NCBI GenBank assembly: GCA_018398585.1
Contig: JAGTTD010000007.1
Coordinates: 33,818,911 to 33,882,910 of the forward strand
DNA length: 64,000 nt
Source: Simmondsia chinensis
Lineage: Eukaryota > Streptophyta > Magnoliopsida > Caryophyllales > Simmondsiaceae
Direction of reading: 5' to 3'
Part shown: one piece after another, positions 10,012-22,565 of the stretch
How the letters are laid out: each line of letters opens with the position of its first letter
Numbering within the stretch: the stretch's first letter is position 1
Notes under the pieces: model-generated
The model's input: only the letters and a program-made list of their open reading frames with translations
What the model was told of the DNA's origin: nothing
Database searches by the model: none
Made by a program: the position numbers and the translations under genes

Positions 10012-11471
10012 TTAACAAACTGAAACTGTAAGTCCAACAAAATTCGAGCAATGCTCGAATTTCCTACTGGGAAGAACTTTAGTGAACATATCTGTTGGAT
10101 TATCTTCAGTACCAATCTTCTTCAACTCCACCTTCCGCTCATCAATCAGATCTCTAATAGAATGATGCTTGACATCAATGTGCTTCATTCTATCATCATG
10201 CATCATCTGATATTTAACTAGTTGAATCGCTAACTGCCTATCACAGTAAACTCCAATAGTGCCCTGATCGACACTGATCTCACTAATCAAGCCTGTCAAC
10301 CAAACAGCTTCCTTAAATGCTTCTGTAACTGCCATATACTCGGTCTCGGTAGTCAACTGTGCAGTAACTGATTGTAGACACGCTCTCCAACCGATAGCAC
10401 TATCTCCCAAGCAAAACACATAACCGGACGTGAATTTCCTCTTATCGAGGTCTCCACTATAGTTTGAGTCAACATACCCTACTAAACAACATTTACTCTT
10501 CCCAAATTCCAAACAAACATCAGAAGTACCACGTAAGTACCTGAGAATCCATCTGACAGCGTACCAATGCTCCTTTCCTGGATTTGCGATGTATCTACTC
10601 ACTTTGCTTACATCATAAGCAATATCTGGACGAGCACATACCATAGCATACTTAATACTACCAACAGTACTAGAATAAGGGACCTATGACATATACCTGA
10701 CATCCTCCTTAGTCTGAGGTGAATCCAATGCTGAAAGCCTAAAATGAGCTGCTAAGAGAGTGCTAACTGGTTTAGCATCCTTCATGTGAAATCGGTCCAG
10801 AACCTTCTTAATGCACTTCTCCTCATATAAGTACAACTTTCCTGCTTTTTGGTTCCTACTGATCTCCATGCCAAAAATATTCTTAGTTGCAAAAATCTTC
10901 TTAGTTGCTCCTAAGTCCTTCATCTCGAACTCGCTTTTCAACATTACTTTCAAATCATCAACATTTGTCATGTCCTTAGCTGCAATTAACATATCATCAA
11001 CGTATAACATAAGATAAACAAAAGAGCCTGAATCTTTCTTCCTGAAGTACACACAACTATCATACTTACTTCTGAAGAACCCGTGACTGATCATAAACTG
11101 ATCAAACCTTTTATACCACTATCTTGGTGATTGCCTCAAACCATACAAAGACCTTTTTAATAAACAAACATGATCTTCTTTACCCTCAACAATGAAGCCT
11201 TCAGGCTGATGCATGTAAATACTCTCTTCTGGTTCACCATGCAAAAATGCAGTTTCACATCTAACTACTCAAGTTCTAAATCATGCATAGCTACTAAAGC
11301 AAGTATCGCTCGTATGGAACAATGTCTAGCAACATGTGAGAAAATATCCTGAAAATCAACACCGTGTACCTGACTGTAGCCTTTAGCTACTAACCGAGCC
11401 TTGTACCTTGCATCTTGCATCTTCCATTCTAGGAATGCCTTCTTTTCGTTTAAAGACCCATTTGCACCCAA
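10012..11471 (-). pseudogene. copia reverse transcriptase and RNase H (element 9454-15185)
   Basis: On the minus strand 11265-11471 starts RT (ARYKARLVAKGYSQVHGVDF). 10684-11094 holds the core with the catalytic YVDD (LYVDDMLIAAKD). 10012-10644 holds the connection and RNase H (YCDRQLAIQLVKYQMMHDD, KHIDVKHHSIRDLI, ending FVGLTVSVC). A small tandem duplication in the RT (about 10873-10910) repeats an ATKKIFATKNIF segment. Stops and shifts separate the parts, so no single polyprotein remains, although RNase H is open for 210 codons. Confidence 0.9.
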
Positions 11472-11633
11472 TGAATCTTTTTCCTGTTTAAGGCTTGACT
11501 AGCTGCCAAGTCTAGTTCTTCTTCAAAGACTCCATCTCTTCATGCATGGCCATAAGCCACTTATCTAAGTCAGATCTCGATACAATCTATGAATATGAAG
11601 ACGGTTCACTGTCTTTTACTGTTTCAGCTGTAG

Positions 11634-12298
11634 TAGAGGTGGCTAGTGGGCCGGGTCAGCTTGAAACCCGGCTCGACCTGGCTCGTTTGGGCCCGGCCCG
11701 CCCCGGCCCGACCCCAACTGTAGCGAGCCGGGCCACGGGTCCCAAAAAATTTGGGGTCTGGCCTGGGCCCGTTTGGGTTTTTATTTATTTATTTATTATA
11801 TATGTATATATACTAATTTTACCTAATAAAATCATAAAAAAAATTGTAATTTACATGGTAATGGTGAACTTTATATGTTAGAGGTATTGGGTTCAAATCC
11901 CACTAGTGTCAGTTTTGTATCAAATTTGTGTCATTTTTTTTGTAAAGTATGTTAAATTATTTTTATATCCAATAAAATTACAAAAAAATTCTAGCTCACA
12001 TGGTAATAAAGATGCTTTGCATGCTAGAGTGGTGGGGATTGAATCCCATTAGTGTCATTTTTAGTAAAATTTTAAAGATTAAAAAGAAATAATAATAATT
12101 GGGAGGGGGGACAGGGCCAACCCTGCCCGGCCTGTGGGCTCAGGTCCGGGCCTGGGCCGGGATGAGCTCCCAAGGCCAGGAACCCAACCCGGTAGGCCCG
12201 GCCTGGTACCCCATCCAAGCCTAGCCCGCTACAATGCTAGCCTAGCGGGCTCGGGCCCAGACCTAGGCCTGGCCCAACCTAGCTCGTGGACACCTCTA
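11634..12298. mobile_element. hAT-like non-autonomous DNA transposon inside copia pol
   Basis: The ends are imperfect inverted repeats: TAGAGGTGGCTAGTGGGC on the left, and the complement of TAGAGGTGTCCACGAGC on the right. Both are followed inwards by GC-rich GGGCCGGGCC-type subterminal sequence; the middle is AT-rich. Flanks AGCTGTAG and GTCTGTAA could be a degraded 8-bp duplication (5 of 8 match). It interrupts the integrase-RT region of the copia element, so it arrived later. No transposase is encoded. The GC-rich ends and 8-bp spacing fit hAT; the call is by pattern, not by protein. Confidence 0.7.
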
Positions 12299-12358
12299 GT
12301 CTGTAATAAAGGCATAGGCTATCATCTCCTCATACCCATATCTCTGTGGCGGCCTAAT

Positions 12359-13228
12359 CTACCTTTTTTGCCTACCATCTGCAATTGTATACTGCTCGAC
12401 CTGCTGACCTGTTTCTATTTCATCATCATCAGAAACCTGTATTGAAGGTGCCTGCATACTCTCAAACTGAACTACCTGCTGCTGATTAGAACTTTTTGAC
12501 TGTATCTCACTTTCATCAGGCTTCCGTACCTGAACTGATTCACGAACTAAGGAGGGCGTGTGTGGCAGATGTAGTAGAGCAGACTCATCAAATGTAACAT
12601 CTCTACCAGTCAGAAATTTATGAGATTTTGGATCCCATAAACGATATCCATTCACACCTAACGTATAACCAAGAAAGATACACTTCTTAGCCCTAGGCTC
12701 TAGCTTTCCATCATTAACATAAGCACAAGTAGGACAACCAAATATCTTCAAATAAGTATAATTAGCAGGAGAATTGGACCATACACTTTTTGGAGTCTTT
12801 AACTGAAGCAATGAATGAGGAGATCGGTTCACTAAGTAACAAGCCATGTTAACTGCCTCTGCCCACCATTCTCTCCCTAATCCTGTGTTTGAAAGCATAA
12901 ACCGAGCCTTCTCCAGTAACGTCCTATTCATTCTTTCTGCCACTCCATTCTGTTGAGGTCGACCTGTACAAGTCCCATGTCTGACAATGCCTTGGTTCTC
13001 ATAGAATTTGAGGAAATCACCCTCAACAAACTCAAGGCCATTATCTGTCCTCAACCTCTTTATCCGCTTCCCTGTCTGTTTTTCAAGCCCCGTCTTCGAC
13101 TTCTTAAAGACCGCATAGACTTCGTTCTTCTGCTTAAGAAAATAGACCCAAACTTTACGTGAATAATCATCAATGAATGTTAGTAAGTACTTGGAACCCC
13201 CTTTGGAAGCGACTTTGGACGGTCCCAC
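12359..13228 (-). pseudogene. copia integrase core and C-terminal domain (element 9454-15185)
   Basis: An open minus-strand stretch of 289 codons encodes rve integrase: TFIDDYSRKVWVYFLK, then RLRTDNGLEF with the second Asp and PQQNGVAERMNRTLLEKAR with the catalytic Glu region, then CPTCAYVNDGKLEPRAKKC and VNGYRLWDPKSHKFLTGRDV of the downstream GKGY-like domain. The first catalytic Asp lies just upstream (SDLWGPSK region, around 13229-13296), cut off by a stop. 13297-13530 carries the HHCC zinc domain (HMRLGHMSDKGLSELSKRG, CEHC). Confidence 0.9.
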
Positions 13229-13594
13229 AAATCTGAATGTATATAGTCCAACATTCCTTTAGTTTGATGCACTGCCTGCTTGAAGCTTACTCTGTTCTAC
13301 TTTCCATATACACAGTGCTCACAGAAATCCATCAGTCCAGTTGACTGACCACATAACATACCCCTCTTACTCAACTCTGACAGCCCCTTATCACTCATAT
13401 GACCCAGTCTCATGTGCCACATCTTAGTGATCTCTGTATGTGTCATAGAGGATGTAGAAACAGCCACTGACTCTATCACGGTAGAACCTACAAGCTCATA
13501 CAAGATTCCTACCCTTCTACCTTTCATCACAATTAATGCACCTTTATTGACCCTTATAGCTCCACATTTAGCTGTGTATTTGCACCCATTGGAC

Positions 13595-14689
13595 TTAATG
13601 GTACCTAAAGAGATAAGGTTTTTTTTTTTTCAAGTCTGGAACGTGTCTCACATCGCTAAGTGTCTTGATAGTACCATCAAACATCTTCACACTAACTGTT
13701 TCAATACCCATCACATTACAAGCGGTGTCATTGCCCATCAAGACTACTCCACCCTGAATTGACTTATAAGTGGCGAACCAGTCTCTATTATGACAAACAT
13801 GGTAAGAACGACCCGAATCCATGATCCACTTATCTCTGGACTTAGTCTGTGATTCGGTTACTAGTAGGATATCAGCATCTCCCTCATCTTTAACTATACT
13901 GGCCTTAGCGGACTTATGGTCATTCCTGTTATCATCTTTCTGCTTATTCTTAAGCCTATAACAGTTTTTCCTTATGTGCCCCTTCTTGTGACAGAAGTTA
14001 CACGATAAGTTCTTATGTCTAGATTTAGATCTAGACTTCTTTCCACCTTCAGACCCTCTAGTTTCAGTCCTACCTCTCACAAACAATCCATTACCAGAGT
14101 TATTCCCACAGTCAGACAATTCTCTATCAACTCTCTCTTTACTTACTAGATTTCTTTTAACTTCATCAACTGTGATAGTTGGCCTACTGCCATATATCAT
14201 ACTTTTTACAAAGCCTTTGTAAGAATTAGAGAGTGAACACAACAATATCATGGGCAGATCTTTGTCCTTAGGGGTGTCATTCAATTCTTTTAATTGTTGA
14301 ATTATAGAATTAAATTCACGAAGATGGTTTTTAAGCGATGTACCTTCCGTCATACGAAACGTGAATGGCCAGCGCTTTATTGCGAGTTTATTAGAGACCG
14401 ATTTGTGGAAAAACATCTCTTGCAACTTCTCCCACAACTCCTTGGCGGTTTTCATCTCCAAGACTTATGTCAGTACATCATCTGCTCAACTCATCTGTAT
14501 TGTCGTGGGAGCCTTGTCATCCAATTCTTCCCACTGTGCCTTTGTCATGTTATCCGGTTTCTTCTCTTTTCCATCCAGTGCTTTCTTCAAACCATTCCGG
14601 GTTAGGAGTCCTTTAACATGGACTTGCCACAAACTGAAGCTTCCTTGGCCTCCAAACTTCTCTACCTCAGATTTGATTGCTGACATCAT
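13595..14689 (-). pseudogene. copia gag and protease (element 9454-15185)
   Basis: ATG at 14689 (minus) begins a Tnt1-type gag (KFGGQGSFSLWQVHVKGLLT). A stop lies between 14486 and 14461, after which 13595-14461 carries the rest of gag, the CCHC knuckle CNFCHKKGHIRKNC, and protease with the DSG motif (WIMDSGRSYHVC). A T-run at 13619-13629 disrupts the frame at the end. Gag forms the particle and the protease would process the polyprotein. Confidence 0.9.
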
Positions 14690-14726
14690 TGTAACAACTC
14701 GAACAACAAGGACTCTGATACCAATT

Positions 14727-15185
14727 TGTGCGGAAAAGCGGAAATCCCAAGTACTGAATTCGAATCAAATACCGTGACAATCAAGAAGAAAAATAGACTA
14801 AAGAGAATCAAACACAAGAACACAGCAATTTACATAGAAACCCCTCTACAATTGAGAGGGGAGAAAACTACGGGCGAAGATTGGAGCTTTTATTATTGAA
14901 TCGAAAAAGAAGAATTACAATCACTCATTTTCTCTCTCTCTTGTTTGTTTGGTGCGGCGCCGCCAGGGAAAAACACTCAAAAAGAATTTTGATCCTTTTT
15001 GACGTAACCCTATGTCTCTATTTATACCCGCGTGAAAACACGGCTCCCGATCGATCGGTGAGCTCTCTACAGGCTAGATCGATTTACGTAACATTCCCGA
15101 TCGATTGAGCTCTTCTGCCGATCGATTGGCGGACTCTCGGCTTGTCTCCACTTAGAATTTAGAAATTTGAGGCATAAACCTAACA
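14727..15185 (-). repeat. 5' LTR of the minus-strand Tnt1-like copia element
   Basis: It matches 9454-9935 throughout, with a shorter CT run and a few indels. On the minus strand a TATA-like TATAAATAGAG lies near 15018-15030, with three CGATCGAT-type motifs upstream of it in U3. Confidence 0.93.
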
Positions 15186-15442
15186 TAGAGCTTAAGTTTA
15201 ATCGGATGGGTGAAGCCACATGAATAGTTTTATATTCTAATAATATTATATAAAAATAATCAAATAATTAACTTTTATGCTTTCATAACCTATGCCATTT
15301 GTATTGAGCAATTTTTGTGCATCCTTATAATAATGATCTTAATTATTTTGTAAAAACTGGATAGTCATTAATAAATTTGTTAAAAATTAAAATAATCCAA
15401 AAACGAACAAAATAAGAACAAATATGGAGGAAATATTCCTTT
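15186..15442. other. TRIM remnant (15186-15240), then AT-rich spacer
   Basis: 15191-15240 continues the TRIM sequence cut by the copia element (CTTAAGTTTAATCGGATGGGTGAAGCC, AATAGTTTTATATTCTAA, an inverted LTR). The rest shows no feature. Confidence 0.6.
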
Positions 15443-15735
15443 TGATTGAATAATCAAAGATACAATCTACCTCTACTCAAATAGTAAAATTACAAGTAAA
15501 TACAAGAGACAAAAATAAACACTAGAATTCTAAAATCAAGCTAATAATCACCTAATCAAAGTCAATATTGGCCGGTTACCAAGCAAGGAAAGAGAGAAAA
15601 TCATGCCATAATGTATGCTAGGCGATTAAGGAAAGATACCTAGGGAATATGCTATGCTATATACTATGTTCAAAAGTAAAATACATGTACAAAATACAAG
15701 GTATTACACAAGAAAAAAAATACTAAGATTTAACA
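15443..15735 (-). repeat. 3' LTR of decayed copia element (outer border estimated)
   Basis: It starts TGTTAAATCTTAG on the minus strand directly after the purine tract, and is taken to end at TTATTCAATCA (15443). No partner LTR exists to confirm. Confidence 0.6.
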
Positions 15736-15742
15736 CTCTCCC

Positions 15743-17110
15743 TTAAGTTGGAGCATGGAGATTCACCATGCCCAACCTGCGAAGAAGCGTCAAATAGTTG
15801 GAAGAACCCAACACTTTGGTGAAAACATCCGCAGCTTGATCCTTTGAACGGGCAAATGACGTTGCAATTTCTTTAGTCAACAACTTTTCATGAACGAAAT
15901 GACAATCAATCTCAATATGCTTCGTCCTTTTATGAAAAAGGGGATTAGAGGCGATATGTAAAGCTGCTTGATTGTCACAAAATAAGAATGAAGGATCGTT
16001 AATAAGCACAATCAGATTAGATAGTAAATGCCTTCACCATACAATCTCACTAGTAATGGTGGCCATGGAACAATATTCAGCCTTGGCCGATGAACGTGAA
16101 GTGACTTTTTGTTTCTTTAATTTCCATGAAATTGGGGTCCCACCTAAGAAGACAACATACCCTGTCATAGAACACATCGTGGTTGAGCTAAGGAAAAAAA
16201 CACTACCCGAATGAAAAAATACACCGTGTCTTGATGTACCCTTTAGGTATTGCAACACACGCATAGCAGCATCAAAATGAGGCTGCCTTGGATCATGCAT
16301 AAACTGACTCAAAATTCGAAAGTTGTAACAAATATCAGGACAAGTAACGGTGAGATACAACAAACGCCCAACCAACTGCCTGTACCGACCCACATCAGAA
16401 TTGGATAACCAACCTTATCAGCTAACCCATGATTTTGGACATTCAGAGTCGAAATCGGTTTGGTTCCTAATAATCCCACTTCACTAAGAATGTCTAAGGC
16501 ATACATTCTTGACTCAACATGATCCTTGTAGGGGAACGAGCCACCTCAATTCCTAAAAAGTACTACACAAGGCCCAAGTCTTTAATCCCAAAAGAACCAT
16601 TTAGCACAATCTTGACTCTTGATATGTGTTCCATATTGTTTCCCATAATTATGACATCGTCCATATATATTAACACAACGGTGAGAGTGTTTTCTTGGAA
16701 AAATGAGAAAAGAGAATAATCCGATTTTTACTGCTTGAAGCCAATCCCAATTAATGTGGAAGTGAATTTTTCATTCCAATTACGAGAAGCCTATTTTAGA
16801 CCATAAAGCGATTTACGAAGGCGAAACAGTTTCTCTTCATGTTTACGTTCAAAACCTAAAGGGAGTTTCATATAAACTTCTTCACTTAAATCCCTATGAA
16901 GAAAGGCATTATTAACGTCTCGTTGGTGAAAAATCCAATTACGTGACGAAGCGACCACTAAAACACAACGAATAATTACTTAGAAACCGGAGCAAAGGTG
17001 TCATGAAAATCTATACCTTCCACTTGAGTAAACCCTTTAGCAACCAAACATGTCTTGTACCGCTCTATCCCACCATCCAACTTATACTTCACTTTATACA
17101 CCCACTTTCA
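15743..17110 (-). pseudogene. copia RT and RNase H remnants
   Basis: 15743-16009 holds the RNase H end ([43 protein letters not shown]). 16034-16393 holds the RT-RNase H connection (YRQLVGRLLYLTVTCPDICY, VLQYLKG, SWKLKKQKVTSRSSAKAEY). RT core pieces follow to about 17110 in several frames. The frame is destroyed throughout. Confidence 0.85.
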
Positions 17111-17119
17111 GCCCATGGC

Positions 17120-18885
17120 CCTTTTCCCTCAGGTAAATTCTCTAAAGTCCAGGTGTGATTTTGCTCCAAAGCCCACATCTCCTTCTCCATCGCATCTCTC
17201 CAATGCTTGAACTGTATGACCTATCGAAAAGTTTTAGGCTCATCACTAGAGGTGATGGCCTTTAAAAGAGCAACGTGGGCATTAGAAAATTGTGCGCTAG
17301 ATACAAAATTTGAGATAGAACATACTATACCCAAATTGGCCGATAGAGTAGTAGTGAGACTATGGGCTATAGAAGATGGGATGTCACAAATATAATCTTG
17401 ATACTTCCCCGAATTGTATGCGACCCCTTTTTCTATTGTCGGTCAGCTCGGCATCGTCCTGTGTGGCAGGTGCAGACCCGGTTGCGCAAGTTGCAGCACA
17501 GGGAGCGGTTCAACGAGAACCAATTCCACTTAACAAAATGGATCATTTCGAACAATATCCACGGAATTCCGTCTAGTTGAATTATTATCAGCAATAAACT
17601 GAGCACGATTGGATTTAAAAGGAAAAAAGTCTTTATAGAACCGAACATCTCTTGAAACAACAACCTTGTTATCCTCAATACTATGAATGTTGTACCTCTT
17701 TTGGCCATGTGGGTACCCAACAAAAATTCCTTGAGTAGCATGACTCTCAAGCTTATCAAGAGATTTATTATGAAAATAACATCGACATCCAAAAACCCAT
17801 AAACAATTATAAGAAGGCAATTTTCTCATCTAAACCTCTTAAAGACTTTTATTTTTAAGTAAAACAGAAGGCGCAATGTTAATAAGGTAGTACGGCTGTT
17901 AAGATGCACTCACCCCAAAGTCTCTTGGGCAAACCTGCTTGAAAACGAAGCGCTCGACCAACTTCTAAGAGATGCTTGTACTTTCGTTCAACAACTCCAT
18001 TTTGTTAAGGAGTCCTAGTCAAAGAAGTTTGCAACTGAATTCGATGTTGAGCGTAAAACTTTAATAATGGGCCATACTTGCATTCTTGCCTGTTATCACT
18101 CCACACTTACTTTACCTGAAAACCAAATTGAGTGCTAACCATTCGACAAAAGTCCAGAAAAATTTTGTGAGCTTGAGATTTCTCCCTTATCAAATAAACC
18201 CAAGTACATTGGTTAAAATCATCAACTATCATGAGAAAATAACCAAGCCCCAGTTAACGACACCGTTCGATAAGGCCCCCAAATATCACAATGTATTAGC
18301 TCAAAACAAGCACTAGTCCTTAAAATAGATAAAGGAAAAGGCAAACGTGCCCGTTTGGCATGATGACAAAAATCACAAACAAAATCGATCTTTTTGAAAA
18401 GTTGACACCTTGGAAAAAGGCACATGACCCAAATGACAGTGCCATAAAATGGCCTCTTTACCACTTTGAACGTAAAAAGACGAGGCAGCCACTAAAGACG
18501 AAGATGTCATCGATTGAACCTCCAAAAGGTATAGCCCAACTCTTTGCCTACCTGCTCCAATCAGCCTTTTCGAGCATAGGTCCTGTATGTAACAAAATTT
18601 ATAATGAAAGGTTAACGCACAATTTCTATAACTCGCTAATTTACTCACATACTACAAGGTATAGCGAAAACTAGGCATGTACAGAACATCATTAGGGACA
18701 AGATTTTCTAAAATTCGAACGTTTCCCACATGAGCAACTGACAAGCATGATCCACTAGGCAATTTAATGGGCCCAATTGAATTATTAATGGTAACATCAA
18801 ACATTAAAGACAAGGATGAGACCTTGTGATTGGTGGCACCAGTGTCAATAATCCAACTAGAAGAAGTAGAGGCAACCTAACTTGT
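17120..18885 (-). pseudogene. copia integrase and protease-end remnants
   Basis: 17530-17829 encodes the integrase C-terminal side (GIFVGYPHGQKRYNIHSIED, VVSRDVRFYKDFFPF). 18222-18464 and 18373-18648 encode the zinc domain and core start (HCHLGHVPFSKVSTF, CDFCHHAKRARLPF, ELIHCDIWGPY). 18650-18885 shows protease-like sequence. All are separated by stops or shifts. Confidence 0.8.
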
Positions 18886-21556
18886 CAAATCCGTGTACAA
18901 GTGTAATAAAGTTCTAAAGTGATAGCGTTCTCCAACTGTCTCTTTCTATCTCCCTCTATGTTGCTAATGCAATTCTCGTCTTTCTCCATTGATTTCAATT
19001 ATCTTCCATCGTGTTCCTTTCTCTCTTACCTTCCTCTTCCAGTCTTTCGTTTCTCATACCCTTTCCCTGTCTCATCGGGTTTCTCCCTAACTTCATCTAG
19101 GCTATTGTTTTTCTGCTGTTAATGCAACCCCGGCTTGTTTGAATTTGACTTCTCCACTTGGGGCGTTTGGATCCTAGTCCACAACCACCTTCTTCTCAAC
19201 ATCATGACAATAGAAAATGCTTGACGCATTGATGAGTTATTCCTCAAGCCGTTTAGTCTTGATATTGGCCATGTTTAGAAAATGGTACGGTGTAAGTTTA
19301 TTAGGATAAAAGTTCAAATTTTTGTTAGCCTACCCGTATAGAAGCTTTCGGCTTAAAAGGGCTGGGAGGGTGGATATTCGGAATCGTTTCAAGTGTCAAA
19401 GGTTATGCTTGTGCTCTTTTATGCTTGCGGCCAATTAAGTTAGGTGTTAAAGCACTTTCCAGAGGTTGAGGCACTCATAAATTGACCAAAGTATGATGGT
19501 TCCATTAGGGCAATGGGATACTCAGCAGAGAAGGCCGTCCTTACCTCAATAGAAGCCTTTAACTAGTTGGCAGGAGGACAAAATTTTTGTTTTCACATAG
19601 GAAATTCGTACAACTCATATCGGTTTTTCGAATGCAAATAGAAATAAAGACTAACTATGTGCGGCTAGATTAGAGAATGGTTTTAAGGGGTTGGATTTAC
19701 GGGACATGATAGAACAACATCAACATGAGATTGTACGAATTGCCTACCATGATACTACAAACTATAGCTAATATGGTGTCGGTTTTTTTTTCCTTTTTTC
19801 CAATCAACAATGAGAATATGAGGTCGGGTCAGTTAAACAAGCAACGAAAGATACGTAAAGTGTTGAGTCCTTGTCTAAACCGTTTGACACTGTAGTGATG
19901 TAAACACCTATGTCAATTTATATTTCATGAACAATGACATATAAGTTAAATTTTTAAATATCATTTTCGTGAATTATATGGAAAAAACTAGTATATTGAC
20001 CTTTGGTAGGATGTTGCATGGCTGTTGGTCCATAATCAGCCCACATCATAATGACATGGGCCTTTGAGGAATAGCCCACATGAAGCCCACCTACTGGCCT
20101 TCACATGAAGTTTTCTCCTTGTATGAGATTTGGTTCTCTAATATTTTTTTTTTTAATGATTAAGATATCCTTCCGTTGGATTATGGTCCCATGAAATTTA
20201 ATATCCACTATAGGATATAACTGAGTTACCTAAGTTCATCAGTAATAATAGGCTGGAGCGTCTTGACTTAAAATAAAGGGTAAAATTGTTGGAGAATTTC
20301 TATTTGGAAAATTAGGATGTCGTTTGCCGGTTTTAGCCACCCGCCTTGTTCAGGCTCGTTAGAGGCAAACTTGTATGATAATATCGTAATTTGGAGAATA
20401 GAAATTATAGACGATTTTATTGATTTGAACTTGGGAATTTGTTTTAAAATGGATAAAAGATTTGGAAAATATATTGTATTTCTGTTAGGGTATTCTTGGT
20501 TTGTTATTGTACCTGTTGGTTATTACCCCAATGCCCGTTTCCTAATGCCCAGCTGTCCCGTGCTTGCCTTGATCCGTGCCACTTGTTAAGATCTGCTTAG
20601 TTGGATGAGCCTGTGCACTGTTCCTTTATATATTAACAGGTCATATTCAAAGATGGAAAAAATTGAAGAGCATTTTACTGCGTGTGAAAATGAAGAAACA
20701 CATTTTGGGGTTTCTCTGAAACAAAACGAAGAGAGAGAGAGAGGAGCAAACATGGAGGAGAAAGAGGGCTTTTAAGTGAGAGAAAGTTCAGAAGTGAGAG
20801 AGAGCTTGTAGATCGGAGTTGGATGCTAAAGACGAAGAAGATGGTGGTGAACCTTTGGAGCTTGGGATGCTCGGTTCAAGGCAATGCGTAGTCCCAGATG
20901 AGGTCTTCTTCAATGACACAGCTAGGGCTTGGGGCTCTAGGCTGTTCTTCGCTCGTGTCGATCGGTTATGGCTTTTCTCTTGTTCTTTCTCGTTTTCTTG
21001 CTTTAATCTCTATATTGGTTTTCATTTCAAACTTGATGCTCGGTCTGTGTTTGTAACCCTAATTACTGATAGTGGATTTGACTCATCTGAAAACGGAGGC
21101 CCGTGGAGTAGGACCTCTCTGAGGTGCCGAACCACGTATATCGTGTGTTCTTCATTGTTCTTCATCGTTTTTCGGTGTTTCTGGTTTATTTCCATATTAG
21201 TTTTGTTTATAGGTTTTCATTGCTTAGTGCTGGGACAAGATCCTGTTTTCGAATTGAGTTCGGGTCTGATTTAGGGCTTGAATTCACAACACCTTCAATA
21301 AAAATAAGAGCTGAAATAACAATAAAAGAAAGAATGAGCTATTGAAACACCAAATTAGCAATACTTTCAAATAAGTGTCAAAGACGCAAAGCCACTTTAG
21401 AAAGAATGTGCTTTTAGGTCACTTTTAAGAGTATTTATAGCCTTTATTGCACAGCTAATTGTGACATTAATAAAAGTGTTCCTAGAATGGCTAGTTACAT
21501 TTTTAATTGTAACAAAAGTTAAAATCTAGTGTCACAATAAACTTTTTTTTTGTAGC
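18886..21556. other. Long stretch without a recognised gene
   Basis: 18900-19130 is pyrimidine-rich. 20317-20589 and 20819-21274 are open for 90 and 151 codons on the plus strand, but their peptides show no domain I know and lack clear plant start context. 20610-20830 has a TATA-like TTTATATATTAAC (20621-20633), then a purine-rich GAGAGAGAG leader, which looks like an LTR R region or an old gene leader. I could not place it. Confidence 0.4.

Positions 21557-21598
<42 letters not shown>
21557..21598. repeat. (GT)n(AT)n microsatellite
   Basis: A GT run of about seven units passes directly into an AT run of about fourteen units. A related AT/GTAT/GT tract lies at about 22433-22472. Confidence 0.95.
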
Positions 21599-21602
<4 letters not shown>

Positions 21603-21631
21603 GTATATTAAAGTGCCATGAGATCTTTTTT

Positions 21632-22303
21632 GGGGTAAATTATAGAAAATCTTCATCTCTTTTGCTTCAAAAATAGAAAACATCCGTCACAAACAAAAGC
21701 ACTCAGAAAACCCTTTCACTTTTAAAAATTTACCACTTAACCTCCGTGCCATTTTTTTTGACCATTTTTCCCTTGAAAGTGAGGGGTTAGATGTTTATTT
21801 TTATTTTTAGAAGGGTCTATATTATTAGGCAAAAATTAGAATTTTAATGTTCTTAGCAAAAGAATTAAGGAGATTTTCTACATTTATCAAAAATAATTAT
21901 TTGTAATTAATTATAGTAATAATATTATAAGTTTAAAAGATAAAAAATATTTTTAAAATTTTCAACAAAAATATTATGAAATAAAATGTAATATTTTTTT
22001 TGTTGATATTATAATTCACTACTATAATTAATTAAAATAATAATTTTTATAAAAATAAAAAAAGTTCTTTTTTTCTAAAAATATAAAAAAAATTCATAAT
22101 TTTTCTCAAAACACAAAACTTACTTAAAAATAAAATCAAAAACAGTTAACCATTTTATTTTGAGGGGCGAAATAGTCAATATAAGTTGTTTAGGGGCAAA
22201 GTAATAAATTTTTAAAAGTGAGTGAATTTAGTGAATGGTTTTATTTGTGAGTGATTTTTTGTTATTGAAGTAAAAAGCTGAGAAATTTTCTATAATTTAC
22301 CCC
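21632..22303. mobile_element. Fold-back / non-autonomous DNA element with about 110-bp terminal inverted repeats
   Basis: The left end GGGGTAAATTATAGAAAAT and the right end ATTTTCTATAATTTACCCC are exact inverted copies. The similarity continues inward through ATCCGTCACAAACAAAAGCACTC-like and CACTTTTAAAAATTTA blocks for roughly 110 bases on each side. Both borders lie in T runs, so TTTTTT on each side may be a duplication but is low-complexity. No coding potential. Confidence 0.75.
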
Positions 22304-22565
22304 TTTTTTATTAGGACTCACTGAATTTCAATAATCATTTATTACATTCTAGTGGCAATACTTATATATTGTCGATATAATGAGCCAAGTCAGCATTTTT
22401 TGGTGAACATATCCACTAGATTCTAGCTTTATATATATATATATATGTATGTATGTATTTGTGTGTGTGTAAGTATATGTAGAATACTAGTATTTTTATA
22501 TGTATATTTGTATTTAATTCTTGTATTTTATACTTAGCATATTCCAAAGCATCTTGTAAATTCAA

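Larger units (their letters stand above)
9454..15185 (-). mobile_element. Complete Ty1/copia (Tnt1-like) retrotransposon with nested hAT-like element
   Basis: LTRs at 9454-9935 and 14727-15185 begin TGTGCGGAAA and end CCTAACA on the plus strand, and are flanked by the perfect duplication TAGAG (9449-9453, 15186-15190). On the minus strand the primer site GGTATCAGAGTCC lies just inside the 5' LTR (about 14711-14723) and the purine tract AAGGTGGAGAT just before the 3' LTR (about 9938-9948). The coding order gag, protease, integrase, RT, RNase H is complete but broken by stops, shifts and the insertion at 11634-12298. It is the same family as 34531-39585 (matching gag start, integrase, LTR motifs). 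It landed in a TRIM. Confidence 0.95.
15443..18885 (-). mobile_element. Ty1/copia retrotransposon, decayed and 5'-truncated
   Basis: The minus strand carries a 3' LTR (about 15443-15735), the purine tract AACTTAAGGGAGAG just before it, then RNase H, RT, integrase and the end of protease, running out near 18885. Gag and 5' LTR are absent. There are many stops and shifts. Its RT and integrase wording (TWTLENLPEGK-like, GIFVGYPHGQKRYN) matches the element at 2015-5838. Confidence 0.85.

Noticed and set aside
20819..21274. A small host gene (151 codons, plus strand)
   Set aside because: No domain, no homology I recognise, low-complexity Phe/Ser-rich peptide, no ATG-dependent support; left as unassigned.
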